Shown here piece after piece: positions 33,291 to 45,410 of a stretch of 64,000 nucleotides of DNA. Source of the stretch: Ianthella basta (taxonomy: Eukaryota > Porifera > Demospongiae > Verongiida > Ianthellidae); assembly GCA_964019415.1 (NCBI GenBank), contig OZ025870.1, positions 3,260,908-3,324,907 of the forward strand. Reading direction: 5' to 3'. The notes beneath the pieces are model-generated. The model had not been told where the DNA came from and did no database searches. It saw only the letters and a list, made by a program, of their open reading frames with translations. The stretch's first letter is position 1, and each line of letters opens with the position of its first letter. The translations under genes and the position numbers were made by a program.

Positions 33291-36200
33291 AATGTAGTTT
33301 AACACGTTAAACATAGTTAATGTGTCACTTGTAGCTTCTGCCAATTTCCTGCTCACATGCTGCGCACGTTCGCACCCATTCCACAGTTTAGCGCAAGCAC
33401 AGTACTCAGCTTTCTACGCATGCTATGCGGACCTGGCTTGTTGCTCTTGCTGCTCATTTTTTTGTCTGTGCCTTTCGCTGCTCCGTCTTTCTCGTGCGTC
33501 AGAATAGACCCCCTATGCTGGCAGTCAAGTCAGGTCCCTATTTTGCTTCAGGTAAACTCACCAGTCACTGTACTCACTGCAATGTTGCTGGCCTCACTGC
33601 CCAGCTGCACTGTGTGGGCCGCCCCATGCCCCAGCTGGCTTATGCTGCAGACGCCGCGCACCACATCCTTGTGTGCAGCCGCACCGCACCATACGGGCGT
33701 ATTTCTGTTGCTCATGATCAGCGAACACAGAGCCCCCTCTGCACAGCTGGTTCAGTGAGCCAGGCACAGCTATTCTGCTGACTGTCCACTGAGTCTAGCC
33801 TTGCCTTTCTTGCAGGCTCTCTCGGAACCCTAGCAGGGAACCCAGTCTCTGTGCCTGCCTACTTAGCTGTGTAAACCACCACGACAATACAGTCGCAGCA
33901 AGTGACCACACCAACCCCTGCAGTCGCCAGCACCTCCCCATCCGTGTTTACCGCAACGCAGTCAGTACTGGACGCCACCCCACCAGCCCCCTTAAGTGTC
34001 ACTCAGATTCAGCCTAAAGATGACAAGGGCCTGTTCCTACCCAGCTTGGGCCTTCCGCCCATCCCAGGGCACCTTGTGCAAGCGATCAAGGCTGGGAGGT
34101 ACATAGAGATGGCAGATCGTCTCCCCGAGGCCCTTAGGGAGGTGCAGTTTGACAGGTCGAAGTATGCCCCAGATGCAAAGGAGGGAGATTGCAAGAACAC
34201 AAGCTCACCGTCTCCTCCCCCTTGGATTGGAACATGGCATTTTCAACATACATGGGCATCGTAATCCACCTAACACCACAGAGGGTTTTTGCTATGGCTA
34301 CCCATCGTGACTGGGCTTGCTGGCATGTCAAAGTCCAGGTGTGGGCACGCTACGACCAAGTCTTCTGCCACGTCGCCGCGGCAATCCCACGCTGGAGTGG
34401 CACAGGTGAGATTCGGATATATGGCTGATGGTCATAGCTGACCCTGCTCCTGCACAGTTGCCCTTCTCGAATGCCAACCGTTACCCTCCACGTCTCGCCT
34501 TGCCATACCTGGCCTGCCACAGGATGTGTGCAGGAAGTGGAAAGTGTTCCTTTGCGAGTTGCAAATTTTGCCTCGTCTGCCGGCTCTGCCAGGCCGAGCA
34601 CATGGCCAGGGACTGTCCCTTGATCACCTCCGGGAAGCATCCTCCCCCACCTCTTGGGGGGTGGTTCACAGCTCTTTTGGCATCGATCTAGCGGTCTACT
34701 CAACCTTTTTCTTTTTTGCTGATTGTATGTTATTCACTAGGCTGGGAGCTAGTTCACTCATGCTTGGTTGGGTTGTCATAGCTTTCCTCTTCCAATTGCT
34801 AATTTTTCGTTGTCTTTTCTCTAGTTTGGTTAGTCTTCATGTTCGCTTTTCGGTTTTGGGTTATTCATCTCTTGTTGCTGTCAATGTATTTGTGGTATGT
34901 TGAGCAGTCACACTGTGACTCAGGCACTAATATACATAGGTAATGTTCTTTTCATGCGCACCACACCATAGCAAGAAGCTCACAGCTCTCGGAACATGAG
35001 CCAACAGCCACAGCGAAGCATGCTAGCCACGCAATTGTGTAGACCACACCATGCCGTGGATCGTACATAGCCTGCTATGGTCTATCACGCTTCCACCACC
35101 TGCAGATCCCTGCATGTCAGGTGGTGTGCGTGCAGAAGGCAGAATCCCTTGCTCAACCTCAACTGCCTTTACTCCCATTGCTGCAAGACAGTTCTGCAAG
35201 TTGCAGGCTGAGTTGCACCATACTGTCTTATCCACTCAGGGTATCCGCCCAGCTGTCTTGCAGAAGCCCATCTCCACTCCATTCATAGCGGATGCCTAGG
35301 CTCAGGCCCTCCACAATCACCCAGATCAAGACTTTGCCTCTGCCCTCCTGGATGGAATTCAACAGAGCTTCCACATCGGTCTCAGGCCATCCATAGCTTG
35401 ATTCACGTCAGCTCACAACTCCCCCTCTGCACAGGAGCATACAATGTCGTTGACTCATTTATCAAACAGCAGCTGGCGGCTGGCTGCATGTCTGGCCCGT
35501 TTCCCCCTGAGGACTGTTCAGGGGTCATCAGCAGCAACCCCGCTTCAGCAACCAGCATCAGCAACCTCATTCCCAAGAAGACACCTGGCAAATGGTGTGT
35601 CATTGTCAACCTCTCCAGAACTTCTAATGCCAGCATAAATGACTCAATCAGGAGAGAGCTCACCCATGTCCCATAGTTGTCCGTTGACAATGCTGTACTC
35701 ATAATGCACACTCTCGGACACAACACCAAGCTGGCAAAGATTGACATCCGCGATGAGTACCACATTGTCCTCATTCATCCGGAGGACCGCTTATTCATTG
35801 GTATAAAGTGGCATAACCTGGTCTATGTTGACTGCCAACTCCCATTCGGGCTGGCGTCGGCACCTGCAAACTTCTGTGCTATTGCTTCCACCCTGGAATG
35901 GATACTCTGTCAGCAGGGTGTTCGAGCTAGCATCCACTACATAGATGATCTCTTGCTATTCGGGGCCCCCCATTCCCGAGAATGTCAGGATGCCTTATCT
36001 ACAATGCTCGCAACCTGTGCAGAGCTAGGCGCATTCCACTGGAGGAGGAAAAAATTGAAGGCCCCGCAACAGTCATGTCTTCCCTGCCATGTGCGTGTCC
36101 CTGCCTGCTCACCAAACTCTGGGTTCTAGTCGACACGGTGGCTAGTCAGCGCTGGTTCGTGACCTCCACACTTTGAAATCACTTGTTGGACGCCTGGTGC

Positions 36201-36608
36201 AAGTGTCAAAAGTCTGTCTCCTGGGGAAGGCTATTCCTAACAACCTCTTCGCAGCACTCTCAGCGATGAAGGTTGGCCAGTTCAGGCGTCTCAACCTTGC
36301 TGCTAGGGCAGACCTGGGGTACTTCTTGCCTCCTGGACCGGCACCTCCATTCAGCAGTTCCTCATCTTGTGTCAGCCGGTCTTTCACATATTCTCTGATG
36401 CAGCTGGGTCTTGGGGCTGTGGCGCCGGTGAGCAATAGCTCCAGGTCCCCTGGCCCCTACATTTAGTCCTCACTACCCCCGCAGTGAGGGAGCTTTTTCC
36501 CATTGTTGTTGCATGTGCTGTGTGGGGTCAGAGTTGGACCGGCCAGTTAGTCCTTTGTCACTCGGACAATGTCGCAGCCGTCACCAATGTCAACCGCATC
36601 CATTCTCA
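33291..36608 (+). mobile_element. Decayed DIRS-like retroelement (gag-like, reverse transcriptase, RNase H)
   Basis: Plus-strand frames broken by several stops and shifts. 33902-34264 is gag-like (FLPSLGLPPIPGHLVQAIKAG, EMADRLPEAL). 34450-34690 has a Cys/His cluster (GKCSFASCKFCLVC, CQAEHMARDCP). 35398-36129 is a reverse transcriptase (NLIPKKTPGKWCVIVNLS, LAKIDIRDEYHIVLIHPED, LPFGLASAPANF, IHYIDDLLLFG). 36200-36600 holds an RNase H-like part (FSDAAGSWGCGA and CHSDN in shifted frames). These motifs are typical of DIRS-type elements. No tyrosine recombinase is present, because homology ends at 36608 where the 3' flank of paralogue C begins. The left edge coincides with the broken exon of paralogue B. 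Confidence 0.8.
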
Positions 36609-36635
36609 AGATCACTCTTCATCATAATTGAGAGG

Positions 36636-36986
36636 TCAACCACAAAATACAGTATTGATGAAGGTGACAAATAATTGAAAGGACAAAATGAGAATACAAA
36701 CTGTACAGTGGTACAGTATTAGAACAATACATTTCAAACTGCTCATGCACCTGAAAGAGGCACACATCCATTCACACTGTACCTCTGCAGGCAATCCCAC
36801 TCCAGTGGTGTATCTGTATCTGACTCTTCCTGGTCTGTACTCCTCTGCCTCCCTCACAGTGGTCATCTCTGGAGACTGATGTAGGAGCCATTGCTTACAG
36901 GACTCCTCTTCCTCCTCTTGGACATTGTCTGCCAGCCAACGCTGGTGGTAGTGGCTGAAATCATGGAGTTGTAAGGCACTGACACC
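36636..36986 (-). CDS. Paralogue C, last exon
   Basis: The acceptor ATGCAG precedes 36986. The exon reads HYHQRWLADNVQEEEEESC, QSPEMTTVREAEEYRPGRV and RYRYTTGVGLPAEVQ, then a hydrophobic stretch (CIVLILYHCTVCILILSFQL) before the stop at 36636. The tail could be a C-terminal membrane anchor. Confidence 0.65.
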   Translation of the reverse strand, partial: GVSALQLHDFSHYHQRWLADNVQEEEEESCKQWLLHQSPEMTTVREAEEYRPGRVRYRYTTGVGLPAEVQCEWMCASFRCMSSLKCIVLILYHCTVCILILSFQLFVTFINTVFCG

Positions 36987-37069
36987 CTGCATAGACAGTG
37001 TAACAACTGACAGTCAGAAGCTCAACTACTAATGCAAGTATTTTTAATATAATATACCCTTGCTGCACC

Positions 37070-37084
37070 ACGCACACACACACA

Positions 37085-37123
<39 letters not shown>
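37070..37123. repeat. (CA)n/(GT)n microsatellite at a splice donor of paralogue C
   Basis: CA dinucleotides with one CAAA interruption. On the minus strand the tract begins at intron position +1 after ...LERGRQ. Confidence 0.95.
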
Positions 37124-37125
<2 letters not shown>

Positions 37126-37487
37126 GTCTGCCTCTCTCCAGGGCCCCTCTCCGGTACATCCACTCTGTGCCACTGACTGCCTTCATTAGGTTGGACTTGG
37201 AGTCACTGATAAACTCCACCTTTCCCTTCATCTGAATGTTAACTTTGCCCTCTGCCAGCTCCATGGTGGAGGATGGAGGGAGGGCTACTTCAACACTCTT
37301 GTCTGAGACCTTTAGCCACTAGCGGTGTCTGCGAGCCCTACAGAGCAAGGCAGACATATCGCACTCACATCGTACTCATACCAGTGTAAGTATAACAAAG
37401 ACTAAGCACAATGTCTCATACAGCAGTGATCTGTTAATACAACACGTACCTCTTTAACGTCAGCTGAGAATCTCTGCCAATATCACC
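37124..37487 (-). pseudogene. Paralogue C, C-terminal exons with in-frame TAG
   Basis: Exon 37450-37487 (38 bp) and exon 37124-37328 (205 bp, two codons longer than in A and B). The second would read HR-stop-WLKVSDKS, with TAG at 37319-37321 where A has Trp and B has Trp (HRWWLK). The rest (AVSGTEWMYRRGALERGRQ) is open. One G-to-A change of TGG explains it. It would remove the last ~150 residues. Confidence 0.7.
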
Positions 37488-37769
37488 CTATTTGAATACA
37501 ATAGAGTGCACTATAGTTAACACACAATGTACTTCCTGGGATACTATTAAAACAGTACTCCCAGTAGATACATTTACACTCTTACACAATGCAGAACGTT
37601 GGATAAAGTAAGCCAATTAAAATGAATCAGATGAAGAAATATGCCATAGAACCAGATAATCAGTGATTAATGGATGTGTCTATAGGAACTGGAGGCAGAG
37701 CAATGCATTACCTATGAAAGCATCCTATATACAGGGTGGTTAGCATTAATCTTTCATTGGTGACTCTTT

Positions 37770-38575
37770 GTAATACTTAAATGCTGACCAAGAGGTGTCT
37801 CTGAGATTTAGAGCACGAAGCACGAGGGTGCAAAGTGCCCGAGTGCTGAGTGATCTATATAAATCTTCAGAGACACCAATTGGTCAGCATTTAAGTGTTA
37901 TAGATCCCAAATGATTGGGCGAGGAGCCGGCAGCGAATCAGTTTACCTACTCGTCCCTGCGTCATCACGCGTCTTCTGGAAGTAGTTGGCTACTCCTGAC
38001 AGTGGTAGAGAAAAACGTCATGTGATTTGGGTCTCAATTTAGCTTGTTCATCTCGCAGCGGACGTTTCCTACAGGTTGGCAGTGGATGCAGCGCGTCAGC
38101 TAAGCGTAAGCTTACTCACTCTCAGTCACGTCAGCCACAGCGTTTCCCAGAGCGGTGTCTCTAACCAAAGCCTGTTCCCAGCTCGTAGCTAACCAGTTCC
38201 TTTCTCGGCTCTGGTTCGTAGCCGGATTGTGGCTTTCCCTTGTTTCTCGACGAAACAAGTGAGCCGGATGACCTGCGCATCGTATGTTGTGGCGTTAGCT
38301 ACTGTTGCCTATCACAGTTGCATTTAGAGCATAGCGCGAACACCGCGCGTGCCACAAAACAGTGTATGTTTGGCATTTAGACTGTGCACAGTCCATCTCT
38401 GGGATTTAGATGCACTGGTGCCGGTCTGGTGAGATGCAAGCGCTTGTCCTATTGGCTACATGCTTGTCCGGAAAATGCTTGCTGTGTGTCTTAGCAATTC
38501 AATTTCAGCGTTTAGATGCTCGTTACTATGGTAACGAGATCTATTAGATGTTAGCGCACACTTGGTGTCAGTATT
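37770..38575. repeat. Dispersed repeat R1, copy 2 (longest)
   Basis: It begins with a hairpin: CTTAAATGCTGACCAAGAGG ... complemented by CCAATTGGTCAGCATTTAAG about 110 bp later. The body contains GAAACAAGTGAGCCGGATGA and ends with TATGGTAACGAGATCTAT. The matching intron of A (5.92-6.0 kb) lacks it, so it is an insertion of roughly 800 bp. Confidence 0.7.
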
Positions 38576-38900
38576 CGTCAGTGATATCTTCAGGCTTATA
38601 GGTACATATGTAAATGTAACTTTGAAAAGAATGTCATGCAAGGAGCAGTAATGTAAGGTATTGGTTCAACTACCAAATGTGCCAAATTTTGCAAGACCTA
38701 TTTTCGTGAATATTGCAATTTAAGGGTTATTTGTGAAAAAACAAAAAATCCCCTTACCATCATTACACACTAGGGGGATACAAGGGCTTCACAAAATTGT
38801 GAATATCCTCAGGCAAGGGGTAACTGATTAGTTAAAAAATATACATCCCACAAACATTTGTACGCATATAATTCACTTCTATGCCTTCCCCCAACCTTAC

Positions 38901-40028
38901 CTTTCCCTCCAGTTGTGGGTAATTCTCTATGAGGAATTCTGTAATGTCATTTCGTCCCAGCCTGCGAGCAATGTCCAGGCAAGTCTCACCATTTTCATCC
39001 CTGTCAAGCACTCTATCTCCAAACATGGGACAGAGGTACTGCAGGACAGGTAGGTAGCCTCTGTAGGCTGCCAAGTGGAGGGCATTCCGGAAGTTCTGGA
39101 GGATTAGTGGGGTGTGCATATATGATAATGCGTAACTGTGACTGAGTGAGCATGCATGTACATGCAAGTGCAGATACTTACTGTACGTATATACCGGCAA
39201 TACTTCCATATATGTACCTTCATTGTGTGGAAGATATCTCCGTCGTACTGCCCAGCTAGCTTGCTGACCAACTCAACGTGTCCTTTTTCTGCTGCTATTA
39301 ACAGAGGGGTCCTGGCACCCTGCACAGTAAAGACAAATCACAGCACTCTATACTTCTTGCTGAACAAACAGCGCTGTTAAACCCAGGTCACAGCTCAGGG
39401 ACGTAGCCAGGATTTTATAAGAGGGTTCCTGTTTATTAGGCCTAATTATATACCACTTATGACGTCATAGTGCATCACCAAAATGGCTGTCGAAAGCAAA
39501 GTGAAATTTTGGCCGCTAGAATCATGGGAAAACAATAAAAGAGGCGAACAGTTTCTATCTATTACAGTGCAGCAGCAGCAGTAAAGGCCAGTAGCAATGC
39601 TAACTCATCCTCAAGGTCGTTGCTCTCAAGAATTTCTTTTTAACTTTTACTGTCATTGTATGGCTAGCTGCTTGAAAGGGGGTTTCCTGAAACCCCTGGA
39701 AACCCACCTCCCTACGCACCTGCAACTAGCTTCTACCTCCAGTATTATTCAGCCTTCCGACTTGCTCATCACATTGGCGCTTGATTTCTCCTATTCGCAC
39801 TTCTTGTTCCTACCTCCTGCTTACACTTTCAATCCTCACACTTCCCTTCCCAATTGAACTCATATCTACATCCCCAGTTCACGGTACAGTACCTAAGTGA
39901 AACTTATCCCTACTTACGTTGTCTTCTACATTCACAATTTGCTTCACCAGGTGCTGCACCACTGGCAGACTTCCCATTGATGCAGCTTGCAGCATTGTGT
40001 TCTTAACAGGGTCTGAGGTTGACAGGCT
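38901..40028 (-). CDS. Paralogue C, three ankyrin exons
   Basis: Exons 39918-40028 (111 bp), 39218-39319 (102 bp) and 38901-39095 (195 bp), phase 0, clean borders. Ankyrin motifs are NTMLQAASMGSLPVVQHL, ARTPLLIAAEKGHVELVSKL and NALHLAAYRGYLPVLQYL with DENGETCLDIARRLGR. No lesion seen. Confidence 0.9.
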
Positions 40029-41135
40029 CTGTGTAGAATAATACATGTAAAAGTGCAAGAAAATAACAATGTGAATACACAGTGACACAGCACAAGTTTG
40101 AAGAGAAAGGAGAATGGTGGAGATGCAATACACACAAAGCATACTAAAGAAGGGGGCTCTCTAAATTGTGAACCCGGAACAAACTACGGAATTTCATTCA
40201 AAATGGCAGATCATAAGTTGTGCACATGCAGTGGCTGCAAATGTGAATTCAAAGTTGCTACATATAGAAGTTGGAACAAACTGGTTAAAATCGACACATA
40301 CACAATCGTATCTCAATGGTTCACTTCTTGGAATTGCATGATATTGAACAAAGCAAAAAATAACGGAAACAGAAATGGAAGCATATACAGATAACTCCCC
40401 GGAAGTGAACAGGCCTTAAAGCAGTGTCCTAGCATCATCATGATTCATCAAAAGGAACAGACTGTGAATCACGACATACCTGAGTCAATGTTGAAGCCTT
40501 ATACATGCAGCTGTAGAAACAAAGAGTTCAGTGTTACAGGAACTGGATGCAATGGAAAGTGGTGCATATAATTGACTTAATCAAGCGCTTGTCACTCTCA
40601 AGGCAGAGGAAAGAGTCCTATGATCACCATTCAGACGATCAAGAATGACAACTTCAATGAGTAAGTCACTCTCTGGAAGGAGGCAGGGTGCTTGATACGA
40701 ACACACTTCCAGTCAACATGAAAGTAAGTGTTCAAGTTTTTTAATTTCCTTCCTCTTCCATCATTTGTATAGTATTCCCTAGCACCACTTTCATTGCATC
40801 ACGTTTTTCTGTAACACTGAACTGTTTGTTGCTACAGCTGTAGGTTTAAGGCTTTGATGCTAGTTCGCTGCTTTAAAGCCTATTCACTTGTTTCCATTGA
40901 ATTTCTAGAAGCGATTTGAAGTCTGGAAGCGATTTCTGGACGAACCGCCGAGATACGATCATGAATGCATCAATTTCAAGTAGTTTTGTTCAATATTCCA
41001 TGTGCAGCAACTTCAAATTCACTTTTGTAGCCATTTTTTGCAACTTATATGATCCACCATTTTGAATGAAATTCTGTATTCTGTATTTCATTTCAGACCC
41101 GCAATTTAGAGTGACCCTGGATAAGATTAGCTAAC
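40029..41135. other. Paralogue C intron
   Basis: Similar to the matching intron of A. The counterpart of the possible alternative exon (near 40570-40700) retains an open frame with ESDLLIEVVILDRLNGDHRTL, but is followed upstream by inserted sequence (40712-40850). Confidence 0.5.
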
Positions 41136-41345
41136 CTGAGTGATCATCTCCATGTCATGGTCGTATTTCTCAGTCTGCTGAGTCAGCTTCTTCTGCAGGA
41201 CACTATTCTCAGACTCTAGATCCTCCACCTGTTGTGCCTGAGCTGCTATTTCATTCACTGCAGACTGGACAGCTGGTTCTGGGGGAGGTGGCAGTGGGTG
41301 GGTTGGGGTGGAACGAGGTTGGTGTGGAATAGGAGGTGGATCCAC
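41136..41345 (-). CDS. Paralogue C, proline-rich/coiled-coil exon
   Basis: 210 bp, phase 0, acceptor TGCAG, donor ACTCAG|GTTAGC. It reads VDPPPIPHQPRSTPTHPLPPP then QAQQVEDLESENSVLQKKL, in parallel with A 8419-8628. Confidence 0.85.
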
Positions 41346-41396
41346 CTGCAGAAAGGAAAGTTTGGATCACACACAGTAAAACAATAAACAGTAGTA

Positions 41397-43985
41397 GAGT
41401 GAGTGATCAATCCTCGGACACCGTATATTCTCGGATACACGCAAGGTATTCTCGGATACTTGTACGGTATCCTCGGTTGGCGCGTAATTTGTAATCGCCT
41501 GTGACGAATCCAAGTGAATGATGCTGCAGAACAGAGCTGGAGGCTTAGCTCGTAAGCGTCAAGTTGCCAGGAGTCGACCTTGGGATACTAGTGGTGATGT
41601 TTGCGCGCCTGCTCCACCTCCCAATCGCCCAAAGAAGCTGAAACAGTGGTCAGAGGAGCAGATGAGCCTTGCTGTGGAAGCAGTAAGGTCAGGAGAGATG
41701 GGAGTACAAAGGGCTCATCAGGAATTTGGTGTCCCCAAGAGCACCCTACATGATAAAATTTCTGGGAAAGTGCAAGTGGGAGCAGTCAGTGGGCCCCAGG
41801 CTTACCTTACCAAAGAAGAAGAAGATAGCCTGGTACACTTCCTGGTGGAATGTGCACAGTTTGGGTTTCCCAGAACCCGAAAGCAGGTCATTTCCATTGC
41901 ACAATCAGTGGTAATTAAGCAGCAGGATGGCGTTGAGGTATCCAGTGGCTGGTGGCAAAACTTTCGACACAGGCATCGAGAGATAGTGCTGAGGAAGCCT
42001 GAAGCTCTGTCCCGCGCGCGGTACATTCCCCAGAGCACCATAGATCAATATTATGATCTATTGGAGCAAACACTACAGGACAATAGGCTGGAGGATCACC
42101 CAGAGCTGCTATTTAACTGCGATGTAACGGAAATTTCGCTGGATCACTTGCCAGAGAAGGCTGTTACATCAACAGCCATCCAGCACACATATGCCCCTAC
42201 ATCTGGAGATAAGACACACATCTCTGTCTTGGCATGTGTGAGTGCTTCAGGCCAAGTACTGCCTCGAATGGTGCTGTTGGAAGGGAAGCATCTGCAGCAC
42301 AGTCTAGGGCAGTGGGTTGATGGACACTGAATTGTTCCAGACTTGGTTCTTCAATCACTTCCTTGAGCTGGTGCCAAAGAGGAGACCGCTCCTTTTGCTT
42401 CTGGATGGCCACTCTTCTCATTTCAACCCAGACATGATAAAGATGGATGCCAGAGAGAGCATTATAATATTCTGTTTGCCTCCCCACAGCACCCATGTAT
42501 CTCAACTGCTCGACAAAACATGCTTTTGCCACTCAAGCAATTCTGGCGAAAGCAGTGTACACAGTACTTGATGAAGAATCCCTACAAAAGGCTCACAAAG
42601 TACTGTTTTCAGAGCTCTTCCGCCAAGCATGGTTCAAAGCCATGACACCATCAAATGCTGCTGCAGGGTTCAGAGCCACGGGGATTTTTCCTTTCAATCG
42701 TGATGCTATTAAGCTACCCAAAAAAGCTGAATGCCAGGATGCAGCAAAGTCCAAGCTCATCGAGAAAGGCAACAACACTTTTCTCTCTGTATTCAGCCCG
42801 AGTCGGTCACAAGCTGAACGGAGAAGTGCAGTTTTTGAGCTACCCCTTGTTTGCAGCATCTTGGAGGAGTCCACAGAAGACTGCGAAGTGGGCATGTCTG
42901 ACAGCCCAGCGCACCTGACAGACAGCAGTGAGGAAAATGAATGTGCAGTGTCAAGTCTGACAAGCCACCAGCAGTCTCCTGATCAGGTTACATTCACTGA
43001 AGAAGAGAATGAGCGCTTTAGAAAGCGGCAGGAAGAAGGTTTTGACATAACATCTGACTGCCGGTACAACCTATGGCTGAGCCCTCAGGAAAGCACGAAG
43101 AACTCCTCAGGGAATGTAGAACAGCATACATTGAAGCAGAAGCCAAAGCAAGCATCAACCTTCTTGGGCTGGGAGCTTCCTCCTCTGCCTCCTCAGCCAA
43201 AGCCATCAGGTTGTGCACGTGTACTCACTAGCTTGCAGTGCTTACAGGAGCTAGAAGAAAAGCAGCAGAAGAAACAAGAAAAGGAAGTGATGAAAGAGAC
43301 GAAAAAGAAGGCGAGGGAAGAAAAGCGGTAGGAAAAGGAACAATTAGTAAAGGAGAAGCAAGAAAGGAAGGAAAAGAAGAGGAAGGAGAAAAAAGCAATT
43401 GAGCAAAGGTCGGCATGTGAAGCAAAGAAGTGTGGGCAACAAAGCGGATCCAATGTGAGTCCTGTGATGGATGGTTCTACTGTTTGTGTTATGGTATCAA
43501 ACCCAAGGATGCTCATGCCTGCAAATTCAACTGTGCAGCTTGCTCTTAAGCCCATATTTTCTTGAGCAACAGAAGCAACATGATTTTTTGAGTTTTATTC
43601 TGATGCTCCAACCCAAGTATGTCTTTGTTCTGTTTGACTGATATTTTGGCTTGTTTTGAGTTTATTCGTTTCCATCCTAGACTTCTTTACAACTTATTTG
43701 TGTTTCTGTATCATTTGACTGGTTTTGGAGCTTGATTGGCTCTGCATGGCAGGGTGAAATGCATTTCCGACAATACATTAACGCATCTGAGTATTGATTT
43801 AGCGGTGGCCTGCCAGGAAGTGGCTATTCGATTGCGTAAAGGTGGGGAGCGCTGCAACAAGCCTATCTGACGGTATTCTTCAGTCAGCAAAGTATCTGTT
43901 TCCCTAGACATCACGTGTCTTTCATGCTTTTCCTGGTAATCGCATACCAGAATACAAAAAGTGTCCGAGAATCGATCACTTCCTC
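41397..43985 (+). mobile_element. pogo/Tigger-type DNA transposon, 2,589 bp, decayed
   Basis: Flanked by TA (41395-41396 and 43986-43987) with imperfect terminal inverted repeats: left GAGTGAGTGATCAATCCTCG, right (complement) GAGGAAGTGATCGATTCTCG. It is inserted in the intron between the two coiled-coil exons of paralogue C, and the uninterrupted intron is seen in A. It encodes one transposase on the plus strand (see that entry). Confidence 0.9.
41518..43331 (+). pseudogene. pogo/Tigger transposase, frameshifted
   Basis: An N-terminal psq-type helix-turn-helix (MSLAVEAVRSGEMGVQRAHQ, FGVPKSTLHDKISG) is followed by a second DNA-binding segment (SGWWQNFRHRHREIVLRKPE) and a DDE catalytic core. 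The first Asp is in LLFNCDVTEISLD, the second in LLLLLDGHSSHF, the third probably in HSTHVSQLLDKT. Later parts (FKAMTPSNAAAGFRATGIFP) match Tigger-like tails. The frame breaks near 42330, near 42520 and near 42600, with loss of residues after the segment LLEGKH, so no functional enzyme is made. A Lys/Glu-rich C-terminus follows to 43331. Confidence 0.85.
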
Positions 43986-44008
43986 TATAAATCAATCATT
44001 TTCCTCAC

Positions 44009-44248
44009 CTGTAGCAGTCTCGCTTTAAGGCTAGTCATCTCTTGGCGGACATGCTTTACCTCCTCTTGACTGGCCTTCAGCTTGTTTTGCAAGGCTACGG
44101 CATCGTGAAACCTGTTCTCTTCAGATTTCTTCAATTCACTCTCCAACTCCTGGACACGGGACAGCAGGTCATTGTCATCATCTCGTTCCTCCTTTCCTTT
44201 ATCTCCTGGTTCCTCGTCATCTACCTTGGGAGGTAGACTACCGTCATC
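44009..44248 (-). CDS. Paralogue C, coiled-coil exon
   Basis: 240 bp, phase 0. It has an acidic start (KVDDEEPGDKGKEERDD) then heptads (LLSRVQELESELKKSEENR, ALQNKLKASQEEVKHVRQEM). Parallel to 8701-8943 (A) and 31296-31544 (B). Confidence 0.85.
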
Positions 44249-44449
44249 CTGTGCAACAAACAAATGAATACAATTTGATATCATTGCACATTCTGTTGAA
44301 TGGTATTTATTAGTACAATTCTGTATTCTCTATAAACTTCACCAATTGATACCCAGAATTAATACAACCAGCTTTATTCCATGCAACTGCTTAATATGCT
44401 GATATTTAATGTCAGCCTCAATGCTAAAATAATTTGTGAGACAGTAAGT

Positions 44450-45032
44450 ACCGTATTCGCTCTAAAAAGTCGTCATTCTAATTTTCGTCAGGGGAAAAAA
44501 ATATGCTCAAGTGTACTCTAATCGTGACGAATTTCCTGTCTCTCTAATTTCCGCCATTGGCCTCTAATTTTCATCATGAACAGGAAGCGTTCTAAATATT
44601 CGTCAGAAATGCCTGCAATATGGCTGCGACGGCCAAGGAACAAAGCCTAGGAGCAAAGCCAACAGCACTCGCTTTTGTCTTTGCGCTTTTGGCATTGTTC
44701 TGTTTGTCTATAAGCCTTCTCGACGCTGTGTACGTCGTTCATTTTCCTTCTGGTGCGACAATGGAGTTCAGCGATTGCGAATCGTCTCCACATCCTTCTC
44801 GTTTGGACGGTAGCCTCGCACTGCTGTTCGCCCGGTCAACATGAAAGCGGCCATTTCAGCAAGAAATGCCCATACGGAATAGCTCTCCAATGTTTTGTCT
44901 TCGCTCTAATGTCTCGTCCGAAAACTCTAAATATTCATCACCTTCGACGGTCTTCTCCATTCCAGCTCTAATTGCCTCAAAAGACGAAATTTTCGCTGCA
45001 CTAGGGGTGACGAATTTTTAGAGAGGATACGG
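44450..45032. mobile_element. MITE with TACCGTATTC ends
   Basis: The left end TACCGTATTCGCTCTAAAAA and the complement of the right end TACCGTATCCTCTCTAAAAA are inverted repeats, followed by matching GTCGTCA / TTCGTCA. It is inserted within about 15 bp of the place where paralogue B has a different MITE. TA ends suggest a Tc1/mariner-like origin. Confidence 0.75.
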
Positions 45033-45410
45033 TATGTAGATTCCACAGTTTGTCTTCATTGCTGCATTCTAGGCAGTGGGTGAATTCTTCATTGATTGGC
45101 ATTGAGAAAACTTTGTAAATGTGACTGCTTGGAACAATGAAACTGAATAGTGAGTTCGTAAGCCACCCTTTCAGCAAGCAATAAGTCCCTAACAAAGCAT
45201 TCCACAGTTGAGTCATTTGCTCAAATGTTTCAGTAATTCAACTAAACATATAACCACAAAGGATGTCTTGTCCATTCTAATTGCAAAGGCCAGACAAATC
45301 AGTAGGCAAATTATAGAGAGGATACAGTACATTTGCTTGTTTAAACTGTTCAATAGCTATAATTTACTACAGCTATATAAATGCTAAATTTTACATGGAT
45401 AGTAACGTAC

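Noticed and set aside
33357-33781. Overlapping plus-strand frames upstream of the gag-like frame
   Set aside because: Three overlapping frames of similar length with no recognisable motif; treated as untranslated leader of the DIRS-like element.
44620-45030. Plus-strand frame starting MAATAKEQSLGAKP as a small gene
   Set aside because: It lies wholly inside the TACCGTATTC MITE and has no second exon or homologue in view.
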